A stretch of 64,000 bases of DNA, from positions 3,410,001 to 3,474,000 of the forward strand of contig OY970256.1 of NCBI GenBank assembly GCA_963715565.1, given 5' to 3'. Made by a program: the position numbers and the translations under genes. The stretch's first letter is position 1. Each line of letters opens with the position of its first letter. The DNA is from JACVRN01 sp963715565. GTDB taxonomy: Bacteria; Acidobacteriota; Blastocatellia; Pyrinomonadales; Pyrinomonadaceae. Positions 32,899-41,483 of the stretch are shown here, in pieces. Below the pieces are notes generated by a model, which was not told where the DNA came from, did no database searches, and saw only the letters and a list, made by a program, of their open reading frames with translations.

Positions 32899-34757
32899 TA
32901 TAAGTTTCCGCCGAGCCATTTCTGGTAAGCCTGTCGCTGTTCGGCTGTGGGTTGCTGAACAGCGAGGACGCGATAGGGCGTGACGACGCGCCCGCCGAGG
33001 CGCACGTCGAAGGTGCGCAGGTCGTCGTTGCGAAAGAGCGTGAGCTGTATGCGGTCGCCCGGCTTTTTCTCGGCCAGTCGCGCGTCAAAGGATTCAAGCG
33101 TGACGCGCATCCCATCGAGCGCAACGATTTCATCGCTGGCATTGATGCCCTGATCGTAGGCGGGCGTCCCGGCGCGCACGTTTCTGACGACGAGCCGTGC
33201 GCCGTCCTGCGCGAGCGTCGCGCCGAAGAAGGCTCTTTCAGGAACCGCTCTACCCGCCCCGCCCGTCGTCGTGTCCAGCAAGAGACCGACGTGATTGAGC
33301 GCTGCGTTGTAATCAAGCTCCTCGTGCCCGCGCACGTAGCGCGCAAAGAACGGCTCAAGCGTGGAGCCTGCGGCCAGTTCAGCCGCGCGCTGGAAATCCT
33401 GCGGTGTGTAGTTGCGTCCTTTCTTCGCGTACTCGTTGTAGAGATAGAGCATCACGTCGTCCAGAGAGCGCGCGCCGCGCGAGAGACGACGAATCTCAAG
33501 GTCAAGCAGAAGCCCCACGACAGCGCCCTTGTCGTAGTAGGAAATCTGCGAGTTCACAGCGTTCTCGTCCTGACGGTAATACTTAATCCACGCATCGAAG
33601 CTGGATTCTTCAAGGCTCTGCTCGAAACGACCGGGCCGGTTCTGTAAGTCCTGAAAGCTGGAAGCGATGCTCGCCAGATAATCCTTGTCCGAAAGCAAAC
33701 CGGCGCGCAGGAGGATGATGTTTTCGTAGTAGCTCGTGATGCCTTCCGCGACCCAGAGAAGCTTGGTGTAGTTCTCCTGATTGTAATCAAAGGGGCCGAG
33801 CACGTCGGGCTTGATGCGCTTGACGTTCCAGAGATGATAGTACTCGTGCGCGACGAGCGAGAGAAAATCTGTGTAGCGCGCCTGCGAGCGGAAAGCGTGT
33901 CGCGGGTACATCAGCGCCGTCGAGTTCAGGTGCTCAAGCCCGCCGCCGCCCGAAGCGCGCAGGTGCAGTATAAAAGTGTAATCCTTGTAAGGGATGTCGC
34001 CGCCCATCAGCGAGACCGCCGCTTCGACAATTTTCTGCACGTCGCGACGCATGCGCTCCGGCTCGTAGTTGCCCTCGCCGTCTATGACGATGCGATGCGG
34101 GACGCCTTTCACTTCGAAGGAGAGCGTCTTGAAGTTGCCGACTTCGACGGGCGAGTCGTAAAGGATGTCGAAGTTCTCCGCGCGGAAAGTATTGTCGCGG
34201 CCCGAAACGGCGGGCAGCCCCGTGGCTACTTTCCAGTTGCCGAAGGGCACGACGCGCAGGGTGGAAGGAGCGTTCATCTGTCCTTCGGGGTACACGAGGA
34301 GCGCGGCAGGAGTAAAGAAAGCGTGCTGGTCGTTCAATTCATTAGTACGCACCGTTAGCTCGTTGGCATAAACGCTGTAGGTGACGACCACTTCGCGCGC
34401 ACCGGCAGTCTCTATGCGCCAGGTGTTCTTGTTCGTCTTGTTCCAGGCGAGCGCGCGGCCCGAGGCGTCCTTCGCGGCAAAGTCCTGCACGTGGCGCGCG
34501 TATTCGCGCACCAGGTAAGAGCCGGGCGTCCAGACCGGCATCACCACGTTGGTCGAAGCCGCAAGCGAGCCGCGCAGGCGCATCTCGACTTCAAGCAGAT
34601 GCGTGTAGGGCTTTGTCATCGAGACGGTGTAAAAGATTTCGGGCGCGGTCGAGCGGGCGGTTTGAGTGTTTCTCTGCGCGAAAGCCGCCTGTGCGGCGAG
34701 AAGCATAATCAGGGCTGTGAGCGCGACAGCCTGCGAGCGAGCAAAGCGCATCGTCAA
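32898..34757 (-). CDS. M61-family glycyl aminopeptidase-like protease with PDZ domain
   Basis: 619 residues with a signal peptide (AVALTALIMLLAAQAAFAQ). The zinc motif is in SLVAHEYYHLWNVKRIKP near residue 310, followed by the downstream Glu in LLWVAEGITSYYENIIL. The C-terminus carries a PDZ-like domain (ARLVVRNVRAGTPAYDQGIN, about 525-600). This is the M61 layout: an N-terminal beta domain, a thermolysin-like catalytic core and PDZ. Such enzymes are periplasmic or secreted and prefer N-terminal Gly or Ala. Length is typical and all key residues are present. Confidence 0.92.
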   Translation of the reverse strand: MTMRFARSQAVALTALIMLLAAQAAFAQRNTQTARSTAPEIFYTVSMTKPYTHLLEVEMRLRGSLAASTNVVMPVWTPGSYLVREYARHVQDFAAKDASGRALAWNKTNKNTWRIETAGAREVVVTYSVYANELTVRTNELNDQHAFFTPAALLVYPEGQMNAPSTLRVVPFGNWKVATGLPAVSGRDNTFRAENFDILYDSPVEVGNFKTLSFEVKGVPHRIVIDGEGNYEPERMRRDVQKIVEAAVSLMGGDIPYKDYTFILHLRASGGGGLEHLNSTALMYPRHAFRSQARYTDFLSLVAHEYYHLWNVKRIKPDVLGPFDYNQENYTKLLWVAEGITSYYENIILLRAGLLSDKDYLASIASSFQDLQNRPGRFEQSLEESSFDAWIKYYRQDENAVNSQISYYDKGAVVGLLLDLEIRRLSRGARSLDDVMLYLYNEYAKKGRNYTPQDFQRAAELAAGSTLEPFFARYVRGHEELDYNAALNHVGLLLDTTTGGAGRAVPERAFFGATLAQDGARLVVRNVRAGTPAYDQGINASDEIVALDGMRVTLESFDARLAEKKPGDRIQLTLFRNDDLRTFDVRLGGRVVTPYRVLAVQQPTAEQRQAYQKWLGGNL

Positions 34758-34814
34758 AGTTTCCTTCTGTTTACTGAATTTTCGGAGAGAGTGTCAAAAG
34801 CAAATTCTACTACA

Positions 34815-34915
34815 GAAAATGCAGAAGTCAGAATGCAGAATGATGAATGAAAAAACCGGACACGCTCTTGCTTTTAATTCATCATTCATCATTCCGCATT
34901 CATCATTGCTTTTCC
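34815..34915. repeat. Inverted repeat, family G
   Basis: AAAATGCAGAAGTCAGAATG and CAGAATGATGAATGAAAA on the left pair imperfectly with TTCATCATTCATCATTCCGC and ATTCATCATTGCTTTT on the right. It lies between the divergent M61 and thioredoxin genes. Confidence 0.75.
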
Positions 34916-34976
34916 ATACTTTCGCGACGAAATCGGCCTACTATCTATTCCTTTTCAGGGGAAGGAGAGCAAAGTC

Positions 34977-35453
34977 ATGATTGTAAGCTGTAGTAAGTGC
35001 GGGGCAAAGAATCGCGTTGATGAAAAAGCAGCTACCGTGAGCCAGCCCGTGTGCGGTAAATGCGGCGCGCCGCTGGATACAAAAGCGGGCGCACAACAGG
35101 CCGGTGCAGCAGACGGCCAAAAGCCCGTCACCGTGACGGACCAGACGTTCCGCGAGCAAGTCTTGAATGTTAAAGACCGTCCCGTTCTGGTGGACGCGTG
35201 GGCTGCGTGGTGCGGCCCGTGCCGCATGATTGCGCCCGTGCTGGATCAACTGGCAGCGGAGTCCGGCGGGCGTTACGTCATCGCCAAACTGAATGTTGAC
35301 GAAAATCCGCGTACGTCCGCAGAGTTCGGCATCCAGAGCATCCCGACGCTCTTGATTTTTAAGAACGGCAAGCTCGTGGATCGCGTTGTCGGCGTCCAGC
35401 CCAAACAGGCTATTGCGTCGAAGCTGGCGAGCGCGGCGACCGCTGCGGCCTGA
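34977..35453 (+). CDS. Zinc-ribbon thioredoxin (TrxC/thioredoxin-2 type)
   Basis: 158 residues. An N-terminal zinc ribbon uses two CxxC pairs (CSKCGAKNR and CGKCGAPL, residues 5-8 and 25-28), then a linker of about 25 residues, then a thioredoxin domain with the active site WAAWCGPCRM. TrxC-type proteins reduce disulfides in the cytoplasm and are often induced by oxidative stress. The linker and the higher Ala/Gly content match acidic-soil bacterial versions. A good GGGGAAGGAGAG ribosome-binding site precedes the ATG. Confidence 0.93.
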   Translation: MIVSCSKCGAKNRVDEKAATVSQPVCGKCGAPLDTKAGAQQAGAADGQKPVTVTDQTFREQVLNVKDRPVLVDAWAAWCGPCRMIAPVLDQLAAESGGRYVIAKLNVDENPRTSAEFGIQSIPTLLIFKNGKLVDRVVGVQPKQAIASKLASAATAAA

Positions 35454-35644
35454 GCGTAAAACCCGCCGCAGACCGTACGCGAAAAATCGGCGGCGCGTCC
35501 ACATGAAACGGCCTTTTCCAGATTTTCGTGTATCTACTTCTCTGCCCCGGCTGTGCCTGTCTACGTGTGCGGGGGCGACACGGCGAAACAAATCATTTAG
35601 TATAACTTTTCGTTCTGGTCGAACAAGACGAGAAAGGCTTCTTG

Positions 35645-36091
35645 ATGAGAATGTGGAGCAGGCTGATTGCCACCTCGCTGACGTGGGTAACTGTACCGCT
35701 GCGTCTGGCTCTCGGAATTATCATGTTTGCGCACGGCGCGCAGAAGGTCTTCGGCGTGTTCGGGGGACGCGGCTGGAGCGCGTGGATGGCGGGTGAAGCG
35801 CCTATGGGATTGCGTCCTTCTTGGTTGTGGCTGGGCGCGGCGGCGCTCTCCGAACTCCTCGGCGGCCTCTTTGTCCTGTTCGGATTTCTCACACGCCTTG
35901 GCGCGCTCTCCATAGCCCTCGTCATGCTCGTCGCCATCATAGGCGTCCACTGGGGCGCGTTCTTCGCCAACAATCGTGGCTTTGAATACCCGCTCGCGCT
36001 GCTCGCCATGGCAATCACGCTCATCATCACAGGCGGCGGACAGGCCTCCGTTGACCGCCTGCTCATGCACCCGCGCGACCGCAGAAGATAA
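35645..36091 (+). CDS. DoxX-family membrane protein
   Basis: 148 residues from the ATG at 35645; an in-frame TTG sits three bases earlier. Four membrane segments are visible. DoxX hallmarks: LALGIIMFAHGAQKVFGVFGG near residue 22, GAAALSELLGGLFVLFGFLT near 65, and MLVAIIGVHWGAFFANN near 90. Members are linked to quinone or thiol redox reactions in the membrane, but the function is mostly unknown. It follows the thioredoxin gene after 191 bp. Confidence 0.88.
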   Translation: MRMWSRLIATSLTWVTVPLRLALGIIMFAHGAQKVFGVFGGRGWSAWMAGEAPMGLRPSWLWLGAAALSELLGGLFVLFGFLTRLGALSIALVMLVAIIGVHWGAFFANNRGFEYPLALLAMAITLIITGGGQASVDRLLMHPRDRRR

Positions 36092-36095
36092 AAGA

Positions 36096-36180
36096 CAATG
36101 CAAAGTGCAAAATGCAAAATGATGAATGAAGAGAAAGACCTTCTTTAATTTTGCATTTTGCACTTTGCATTTATCATTGC
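36096..36180. repeat. Inverted repeat, family G
   Basis: ACAATGCAAAGTGCAAAATG on the left is mirrored by CATTTTGCACTTTGCATTTA on the right. It lies between doxX and the MFS gene. Confidence 0.85.
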
Positions 36181-36184
36181 TCTT

Positions 36185-37444
36185 ATGAAGCGTTCTCCGT
36201 TGTTGGTGATCTTTATCACGGTCTTTATAGACCTCGTCGGGTTTGGCATCGTCATTCCCGTGCTTCCCTTTTACGTAGAGGGCGAGCGGTTTCAGGCAAG
36301 CCCGCGCGCGGTGGGTTTGTTGTTCGCCTCCTACTCCGTGATGCAGCTTCTGTTCACGCCCGTCCTAGGGCGTCTCTCGGACAAGTACGGGCGGCGGCCT
36401 ATTCTACTTATTAGTCTGATCGGGACAGGCATTGGGTTTCTGGTGATGGGATTCGCCACGACGTTGTGGATGCTCTTTGCGGGGCGCATTGTTGACGGCA
36501 TCTCAGGCGGCAACATCTCTACGGCGCAAGCCTACATCGCGGACGTGACGACGCGCGAGAACCGGGCTAAAGGAATGGGACTCATCGGCGCGGCCTTTGG
36601 GCTGGGGTTTACTTTCGGGCCTGCCATCGGCGGCATCCTCAGCCGTTGGGGAATGAGCGTTCCTTTTATCTTCGCAGGATGTCTGGCTCTCCTGAACGCC
36701 GTGCTGCTCTATTTCGTCTTGCCCGAAACCGTGACGCCGGATCATCCCGCGCGCGCATCCGCCGCGACAGGCCGCTGGTCTCAACTGCTTGACGCTCTAC
36801 GCAAGCCGCGTCTGGCGTTTGTGCTCGCCATCTACTTTCTCTTCATCACGGCCTTCTCGATTATGACCACGTCGTTCGCGCTCTTTACGATGTATCGCTT
36901 CGGATACGACGCGGCGCACAACGGCTACCTGTTTATGTACGTCGGAGTGGTCGGAGTCATTATTCAGGGGATGTTGATTGGAAAGCTGGTCAGGCGTTTC
37001 GGAGAACTGGCGCTGATTATCACCGGGGCGCTCCTTTTTGCCGCGAGCCTTTTTGTGCTGCCGCTTTCAGGCCCGCACACGGGGCTCATTTCGATAATCG
37101 TGGTCGGTGCCGCGTTTGCCATAGGCAACTCGCTGGCGACGCCTTCGCTGCAAACGCTCGCGTCGAAATCTGTCGGCAGGGGTGAGCAGGGCGGCGTGCT
37201 CGGCGTGACGCAATCCGTGGCAAGCCTGGCGCGCGTGGTCGGCCCTTCTATTTCCGCCGCGCTGATTGTGAGCGCCATCAGTACGGTGGGCGCGGACGGA
37301 TTGGCGCACAGGATGAGCGATCAAAGCTTGCGCCTCACCTTCTGGACGGCCTCTGCGATTATGTTCTTAGCTTTCCTGCTCGCCGTCTACTTCGCGCGCG
37401 TGCACGCAGCCGAGTACCGCAAAAGCGAAGTCGCGCCCGCCTGA
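36185..37444 (+). CDS. Major facilitator superfamily exporter (TetA/DHA1-like)
   Basis: 419 residues from the ATG at 36185; the frame upstream is repeat. Twelve membrane segments are visible. The N-terminal FITVFIDLVGFGIVIPVLPF, the loop 2-3 motif GRLSDKYGRRPIL and RIVDGISGGNISTAQAYIAD are typical of DHA1 tetracycline/multidrug proton antiporters. The substrate is unknown; membership of this clade does not prove resistance to any drug. No regulator of the TetR type lies next to it. Confidence 0.9.
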   Translation: MKRSPLLVIFITVFIDLVGFGIVIPVLPFYVEGERFQASPRAVGLLFASYSVMQLLFTPVLGRLSDKYGRRPILLISLIGTGIGFLVMGFATTLWMLFAGRIVDGISGGNISTAQAYIADVTTRENRAKGMGLIGAAFGLGFTFGPAIGGILSRWGMSVPFIFAGCLALLNAVLLYFVLPETVTPDHPARASAATGRWSQLLDALRKPRLAFVLAIYFLFITAFSIMTTSFALFTMYRFGYDAAHNGYLFMYVGVVGVIIQGMLIGKLVRRFGELALIITGALLFAASLFVLPLSGPHTGLISIIVVGAAFAIGNSLATPSLQTLASKSVGRGEQGGVLGVTQSVASLARVVGPSISAALIVSAISTVGADGLAHRMSDQSLRLTFWTASAIMFLAFLLAVYFARVHAAEYRKSEVAPA

Positions 37445-37458
37445 AATCATTCACCGCT

Positions 37459-37620
37459 TTAGCTCCGTAGGAGCGAAGATGTTTATAGTTAGCAGATAAG
37501 GCATGGATACAAGCTCCGTAGGAGCGTCATGTGATAGATACAGAACATGCCGCTCCTACGGAGCTTGATTCTTGATTGATGCCGTCGGGCTATAAACATC
37601 CTCGCTCCTACGGAGCTAAA
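37459..37620. repeat. Nested inverted repeat, family D
   Basis: Outer arms TTTAGCTCCGTAGGAGCGA and TCGCTCCTACGGAGCTAAA enclose inner arms CAAGCTCCGTAGGAGCG and CGCTCCTACGGAGCTTG. The same organisation is seen at 12310-12470. It lies between converging genes. Confidence 0.9.
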
Positions 37621-37655
37621 GACGATTTGCACCTTCTGTCTCCGACTCCTATTGT

Positions 37656-38087
37656 TTATTCTCTCCTGTAGAACACGCGACTCAGTGTCATGGTCGGAGA
37701 GAGCGCGAGCGGCTCTTCGACTATGAGGCCGAAGGTGGTCGTGCCGTTCATGATGCGATTCGAGAAGGTGGCCGCGAAATCTCGCGTCGTCCCGTCCTCG
37801 TAGACTCTGGTGGCCGTGAGCTTTCCGCCGTCCAGCCGTATATTTTTCAGAGTGGCGCGGCGTGCTCCTTCAAAGCTTGTGATCGTCAGGTTTCCCCCGC
37901 CGTCCGTTGTGACTTCTAAGTAGTGCTCCGCATCCCACCCCGTGTAGCGACCCGCGTAATCCGACGGGTTCTCTTTGACGACCGTCTCGAATCTCTTATC
38001 CTTGTTCTTGTTCTTGTATTTCTGCGCCATGCCCGGAGCTGCACAGGCGAGCAGCAGGCCGAGCGCCGCGACGACGATGATTTTCAT
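37656..38087 (-). CDS. Uncharacterised small secreted protein
   Basis: 143 residues from the ATG at 38087, where the signal peptide KIIVVAALGLLLACAAPGMA begins; a start at 38129 would add 14 residues and bury it. The mature part begins QKYKNKNKDKRFE, a very basic stretch, then beta-strand-rich sequence (LEVTTDGGGNLTITSFEGA). It may be a small lipocalin-like or copper-type beta barrel, but nothing is diagnostic. Confidence 0.6.
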   Translation of the reverse strand: MKIIVVAALGLLLACAAPGMAQKYKNKNKDKRFETVVKENPSDYAGRYTGWDAEHYLEVTTDGGGNLTITSFEGARRATLKNIRLDGGKLTATRVYEDGTTRDFAATFSNRIMNGTTTFGLIVEEPLALSPTMTLSRVFYRRE

Positions 38088-38169
38088 AGAGAGTTCTCCC
38101 TTTCGGTAGCCTTCTAAAAGAGTGAACACCGCCGCGCGGGTTTTCGTGGCGTTATTTTTTCTATCAGAT

Positions 38170-38628
38170 TTACCAGATGGAAGGGATGCTCTTTTCGTCT
38201 ATTTCCAGAAGATTGCCGTCGGGCAGTATGTGCAGGACGCGAGCGCCGCGCGAGCGCAAAGGGGTCGAGAGCAGGCCGACGCGGTGACAGTTGGCACGAG
38301 GGGTCGCGTGTTTCGTGAGAGGCTGAGATTCGGAACACATGATGGCGACGCGCGCATCCGCCGCCAACTCCATAATGCGGTCGAGCCCGCGCGTTAAATC
38401 TTCGGTGGGCACTGCGATTTTCCCGCCGCACTCGGGCAGGTGTTCGTAGCCGATGCCCTCATCACGTAAAAGCTCTGACAGCACGCCGCCGTTATACTGC
38501 GGCCAGCGCGAGCGCGCGACGCTACGCACGTCGCACAAAAGCTCCACGCGGTGCTCACGCAGGAGCCACCGGAAATGCTCGAACGGGTGGCGGCCATGAC
38601 CTATGGTGTAGATGACCGGCTCGGACAT
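38170..38628 (-). CDS. DUF488-family protein
   Basis: 152 residues. It begins VIYTIGHGRHPFEHFRWLL, then LLCDVRSVARSRWPQYN and MCSESQPLTKHATPRANCHR, the three conserved blocks of DUF488, a family with a possible nuclease-like or phosphatase-like role that is not established. The H in TIGHG and the C in MCSE are the most conserved positions. It lies between unrelated genes. Confidence 0.85.
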   Translation of the reverse strand: MSEPVIYTIGHGRHPFEHFRWLLREHRVELLCDVRSVARSRWPQYNGGVLSELLRDEGIGYEHLPECGGKIAVPTEDLTRGLDRIMELAADARVAIMCSESQPLTKHATPRANCHRVGLLSTPLRSRGARVLHILPDGNLLEIDEKSIPSIW

Positions 38629-38708
38629 TCTCTGTTCTAGAAAAAGCGCCGCAGCAGATTACCTATCAGGGTGAGCACGAGCGAGACAATCAGCTTTATC
38701 AATCGCTT

Positions 38709-39323
38709 TTACGGTCTTTGCGTCGTCACACTCCGGAGAGCGTCTCCTCGTCGCTTCAACTCTTCCCTGATTTTGTCCGCCGTTAAATCCACCAGCCGCG
38801 CGCCCGTGAACATCGGGTCATTCGTCACCTCCGCAAAGGCGAACGAGGGCAAGGCAAAGCTATTCATCTCTTCGTCCGTTTCAAACTCCGTCTCTGCGAG
38901 CACGAGGCCGCGCAGGTCGCCAAGAAAAACGTCCACGGAAAACTTGCGCCCCTCGTGTTCGTAAGGGTAGCGGTTCTTGCGCAGCTCGTTGCCCTCGAAG
39001 ACGGAGAGCATTTCATACTCGGCCTGCGTGAGATAGATGTTGGTAATCAACGTGCGCGAGAAGTCTTCCTGGTCTGGCGCAAACTTCTGCGTCAGCTTCC
39101 ACGTCCACTCGCGCGTCTTAGGGTCTCGCACTTTCCGCAGACGAAGCCGCGTGTTCGTGATGTAGTTGTCGAAAATCTGCGTGTGCTCATGAGCGGGCTC
39201 AAGCCCTTCCGGCAAACCACTCAAAAGAAAACGGCGCTCGCGCTCCACACGCGCATACTTCTTCATACGCTCCGTGACGTCAGCATCCCCGCCCACATAC
39301 TTTCCCTGATACTTTAAGGCCAT
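38709..39323 (-). CDS. CYTH-superfamily protein
   Basis: 204 residues. The ExExR motif near residue 27 (RVERERRFLL) and the following charged beta-tunnel strands (TRLRLRKVRDP, WTWKLTQKF, KFSVDVFLGDL and LVLAETEFET) match the CYTH fold, where acidic and basic residues line a tunnel that binds triphosphates. Members include triphosphatases, adenylate cyclases and thiamine triphosphatases. The start codon lies directly after the aconitase-family stop, so the two genes are probably cotranscribed. Confidence 0.85.
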   Translation of the reverse strand: MALKYQGKYVGGDADVTERMKKYARVERERRFLLSGLPEGLEPAHEHTQIFDNYITNTRLRLRKVRDPKTREWTWKLTQKFAPDQEDFSRTLITNIYLTQAEYEMLSVFEGNELRKNRYPYEHEGRKFSVDVFLGDLRGLVLAETEFETDEEMNSFALPSFAFAEVTNDPMFTGARLVDLTADKIREELKRRGDALRSVTTQRP

Positions 39324-41342
39324 CTAGGCACCCACCAGTTCTTCTTCGCGCTCTTTTAGAAATTCGTCGGGCTCTACGATGTGACCGGCGATGGCCGACG
39401 CGGCGACGACATAAGGAGAGGCAAGGTAAACTTTGCCGGGGCCGCTGCGTCCGGGGAAGTTGCGGTTCTGAGCGCTGACGGTGACCTGTTCGGCGGAGCG
39501 CGACGCGCCCGGCCCGGCGTTGATGCAGGCTCCGCAACTGGGGTCAATCAGCTCCGCACCGGCGCGCTCGAAAATCTCTATGTAGCCACGCTCGCGCGCG
39601 TACTGCTTAATCTTCTGCGAGCCGAATTGGAGGTATAGATGCACGCCCGGCGCAACGCGTCGGCCCTGCTCCACGGCGCGCTTCAAGACAGCCGCGTACA
39701 TGTCCATGTCCGCCATCTTGCCGCCCGTGCAAGAGCCGCCATAGGCCGTGTCAATTCTGACTTCTTCGGAAAGCTCGCTGATGTTGATGCCGTTCCGTGG
39801 GTCTCCCGGCAACGCCACCATAGGGCGAATCTCGGACAAATCAATCTCGAAGCTCGCGGCATATTCCGCGTCCTCGTCGCTTCGTAAAAAGCCTTTGCGA
39901 ACTTCTTCCGCATCAAGGCCGCGCATGCGCGTTAAGTATTCGAGCACGACTTCGTCCGGCTCTATGATGCCGGTAAAGCCTCCGGCTTCGACGGCCATGT
40001 TGGTCAGGACGGCGCGCTCGTCTATGGACCAATCACGTATGCCCTCGCCCGCGAACTCCAAGACTTGCCCGATGCCTTTACCTTCTTTCATGTAATCGGT
40101 CGCGAGGATTTTGAGCATCACGTCCTTGGCCGAAACGTCCGCGCGCTTTTGTCCACGCAGGACGAAGCGGACTGTTTCCGGAACGCGTATGCGTATGTCT
40201 TTCGTGTACCAGGCATTCGCCATGTCGGTCGAGCCCACGCCGAAGGCAAAGCAACCGAGCACGCCCGCCATGCAGGTGTGCGAGTCCGTGCCTATGACAA
40301 GCTGGCCCGGAAGCGCTATGTCTTCCACCACGGCGTTGTGGCAGATGGCTTCCGAGCCGCCCTCCGGGCTTTCGCCGTAAAGACGTATGCCCTGCTCATT
40401 CGTGAAGTTGGCCTGCGTCGTCGCAAGACCATTGGCACGATCCAGCAGACCCATCTTGCGTTTTTCGTCCGACATCACGCGGCCAAGAAAAGTCAGGTGG
40501 TCGCGAAAGGCGTAAACCGATTCTGGTTCCGTGACTCGCGCCTGAGCGCCTAGAGCCTGTTTGAAAAGCGACTCGGCCATGGGCGTCACGTACTCGTGCG
40601 AGAAGCGCACGTCCGCGACGGCAAAGAGCGCATCGCCGGGTTTGACCGCCTCGACTCCGATTTCGCCACGGCGCACAAAAGCATGCCGCGCGATAATCTT
40701 CTCGACCATGTTCATAGGGCGCTTTTTCGTCTCAAGCTGTGGAGGCTCAACCACGCCTGCGAGCCGTGCCTTGTTGTAGTTGAACAACCCACCGTGCTCT
40801 ACAATCGCCTGCGAGATAGGATCAAGCCCGCGCGTGAACTCCTCCAACGGAATCTCCTCGCCGCGCCGTATGCGTTCTATCAAGCCGAAGTCCGTAGAGG
40901 TGAGCAAGCCTATATTCTGCGCGTTCTGCCCGTAAATTTTTTCAATCGTGCGCGCGATGACAAGCTCAAGCCCTGCGGTCTTTTCAGCATAAGGCGCGGT
41001 CTCGCGCGACGACCCGCAACCCTTCGAGAGCCCCGAGACAACTACAGAGAAGCCGCCCCGCTTGACCTCGTCCTTCTGCACGGCCTGCTCACGCATCCCC
41101 ACATAGACATACTCGCCCAGCGTCTCGTCATAATAAAAACAGACCCACCCCGGCGTAATCTCATCCGTCGAGATGTTATTCATCAAAGGCCGCACCGGGT
41201 CATAGGGTAAATCCTCGCCCCCTTCCAACTGGCCGCGAATGAGCGAAGTGTCCTCGGTCAAAAACAGTATGCGCCCCTGAAAGCGAATCCTCTCCGGGCG
41301 CTTCGTCGTGTTCTCTGCTGTCACAGCTTTTGTTATCTCCAA
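39324..41342 (-). CDS. Aconitase-family hydratase with swapped domain order (swivel domain first)
   Basis: 672 residues. The swivel (LeuD-like) domain is N-terminal: MNNISTDEITPGWVC near residue 54 and GLSKGCGSSRETAPYAEK near 104. The [4Fe-4S] (LeuC-like) domain follows, with GTDSHTCMAGVLGCFAFG near 355 and ELIDPSCGACINAGPGASRS near 595, giving the three cluster cysteines. Ordinary aconitases have the swivel domain last. Members of this superfamily isomerise citrate, isopropylmalate, homocitrate or methylcitrate; the substrate here is unknown. A CYTH gene follows directly. Confidence 0.88.
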   Translation of the reverse strand: MEITKAVTAENTTKRPERIRFQGRILFLTEDTSLIRGQLEGGEDLPYDPVRPLMNNISTDEITPGWVCFYYDETLGEYVYVGMREQAVQKDEVKRGGFSVVVSGLSKGCGSSRETAPYAEKTAGLELVIARTIEKIYGQNAQNIGLLTSTDFGLIERIRRGEEIPLEEFTRGLDPISQAIVEHGGLFNYNKARLAGVVEPPQLETKKRPMNMVEKIIARHAFVRRGEIGVEAVKPGDALFAVADVRFSHEYVTPMAESLFKQALGAQARVTEPESVYAFRDHLTFLGRVMSDEKRKMGLLDRANGLATTQANFTNEQGIRLYGESPEGGSEAICHNAVVEDIALPGQLVIGTDSHTCMAGVLGCFAFGVGSTDMANAWYTKDIRIRVPETVRFVLRGQKRADVSAKDVMLKILATDYMKEGKGIGQVLEFAGEGIRDWSIDERAVLTNMAVEAGGFTGIIEPDEVVLEYLTRMRGLDAEEVRKGFLRSDEDAEYAASFEIDLSEIRPMVALPGDPRNGINISELSEEVRIDTAYGGSCTGGKMADMDMYAAVLKRAVEQGRRVAPGVHLYLQFGSQKIKQYARERGYIEIFERAGAELIDPSCGACINAGPGASRSAEQVTVSAQNRNFPGRSGPGKVYLASPYVVAASAIAGHIVEPDEFLKEREEELVGA

Positions 41343-41483
41343 TAAGAAAGATTTTATTTGCTTCTCGAAAGAAACATTATAGACCGAAGCTGTGAAAGTC
41401 TTAAACCGCAGAGGGAGTAACTTGAGCGGGACTCTATTCTTTGATTGTCTATTTCGTCTGAACTGGCGCGGGAGGCCAGCGTC

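Noticed and set aside
31991..33358. A 455-residue SDR protein starting at 33358
   Set aside because: The first 200 or so codons are a shadow of the M61 gene and the family H repeat; the FabG fold begins at 32764 or 32734.
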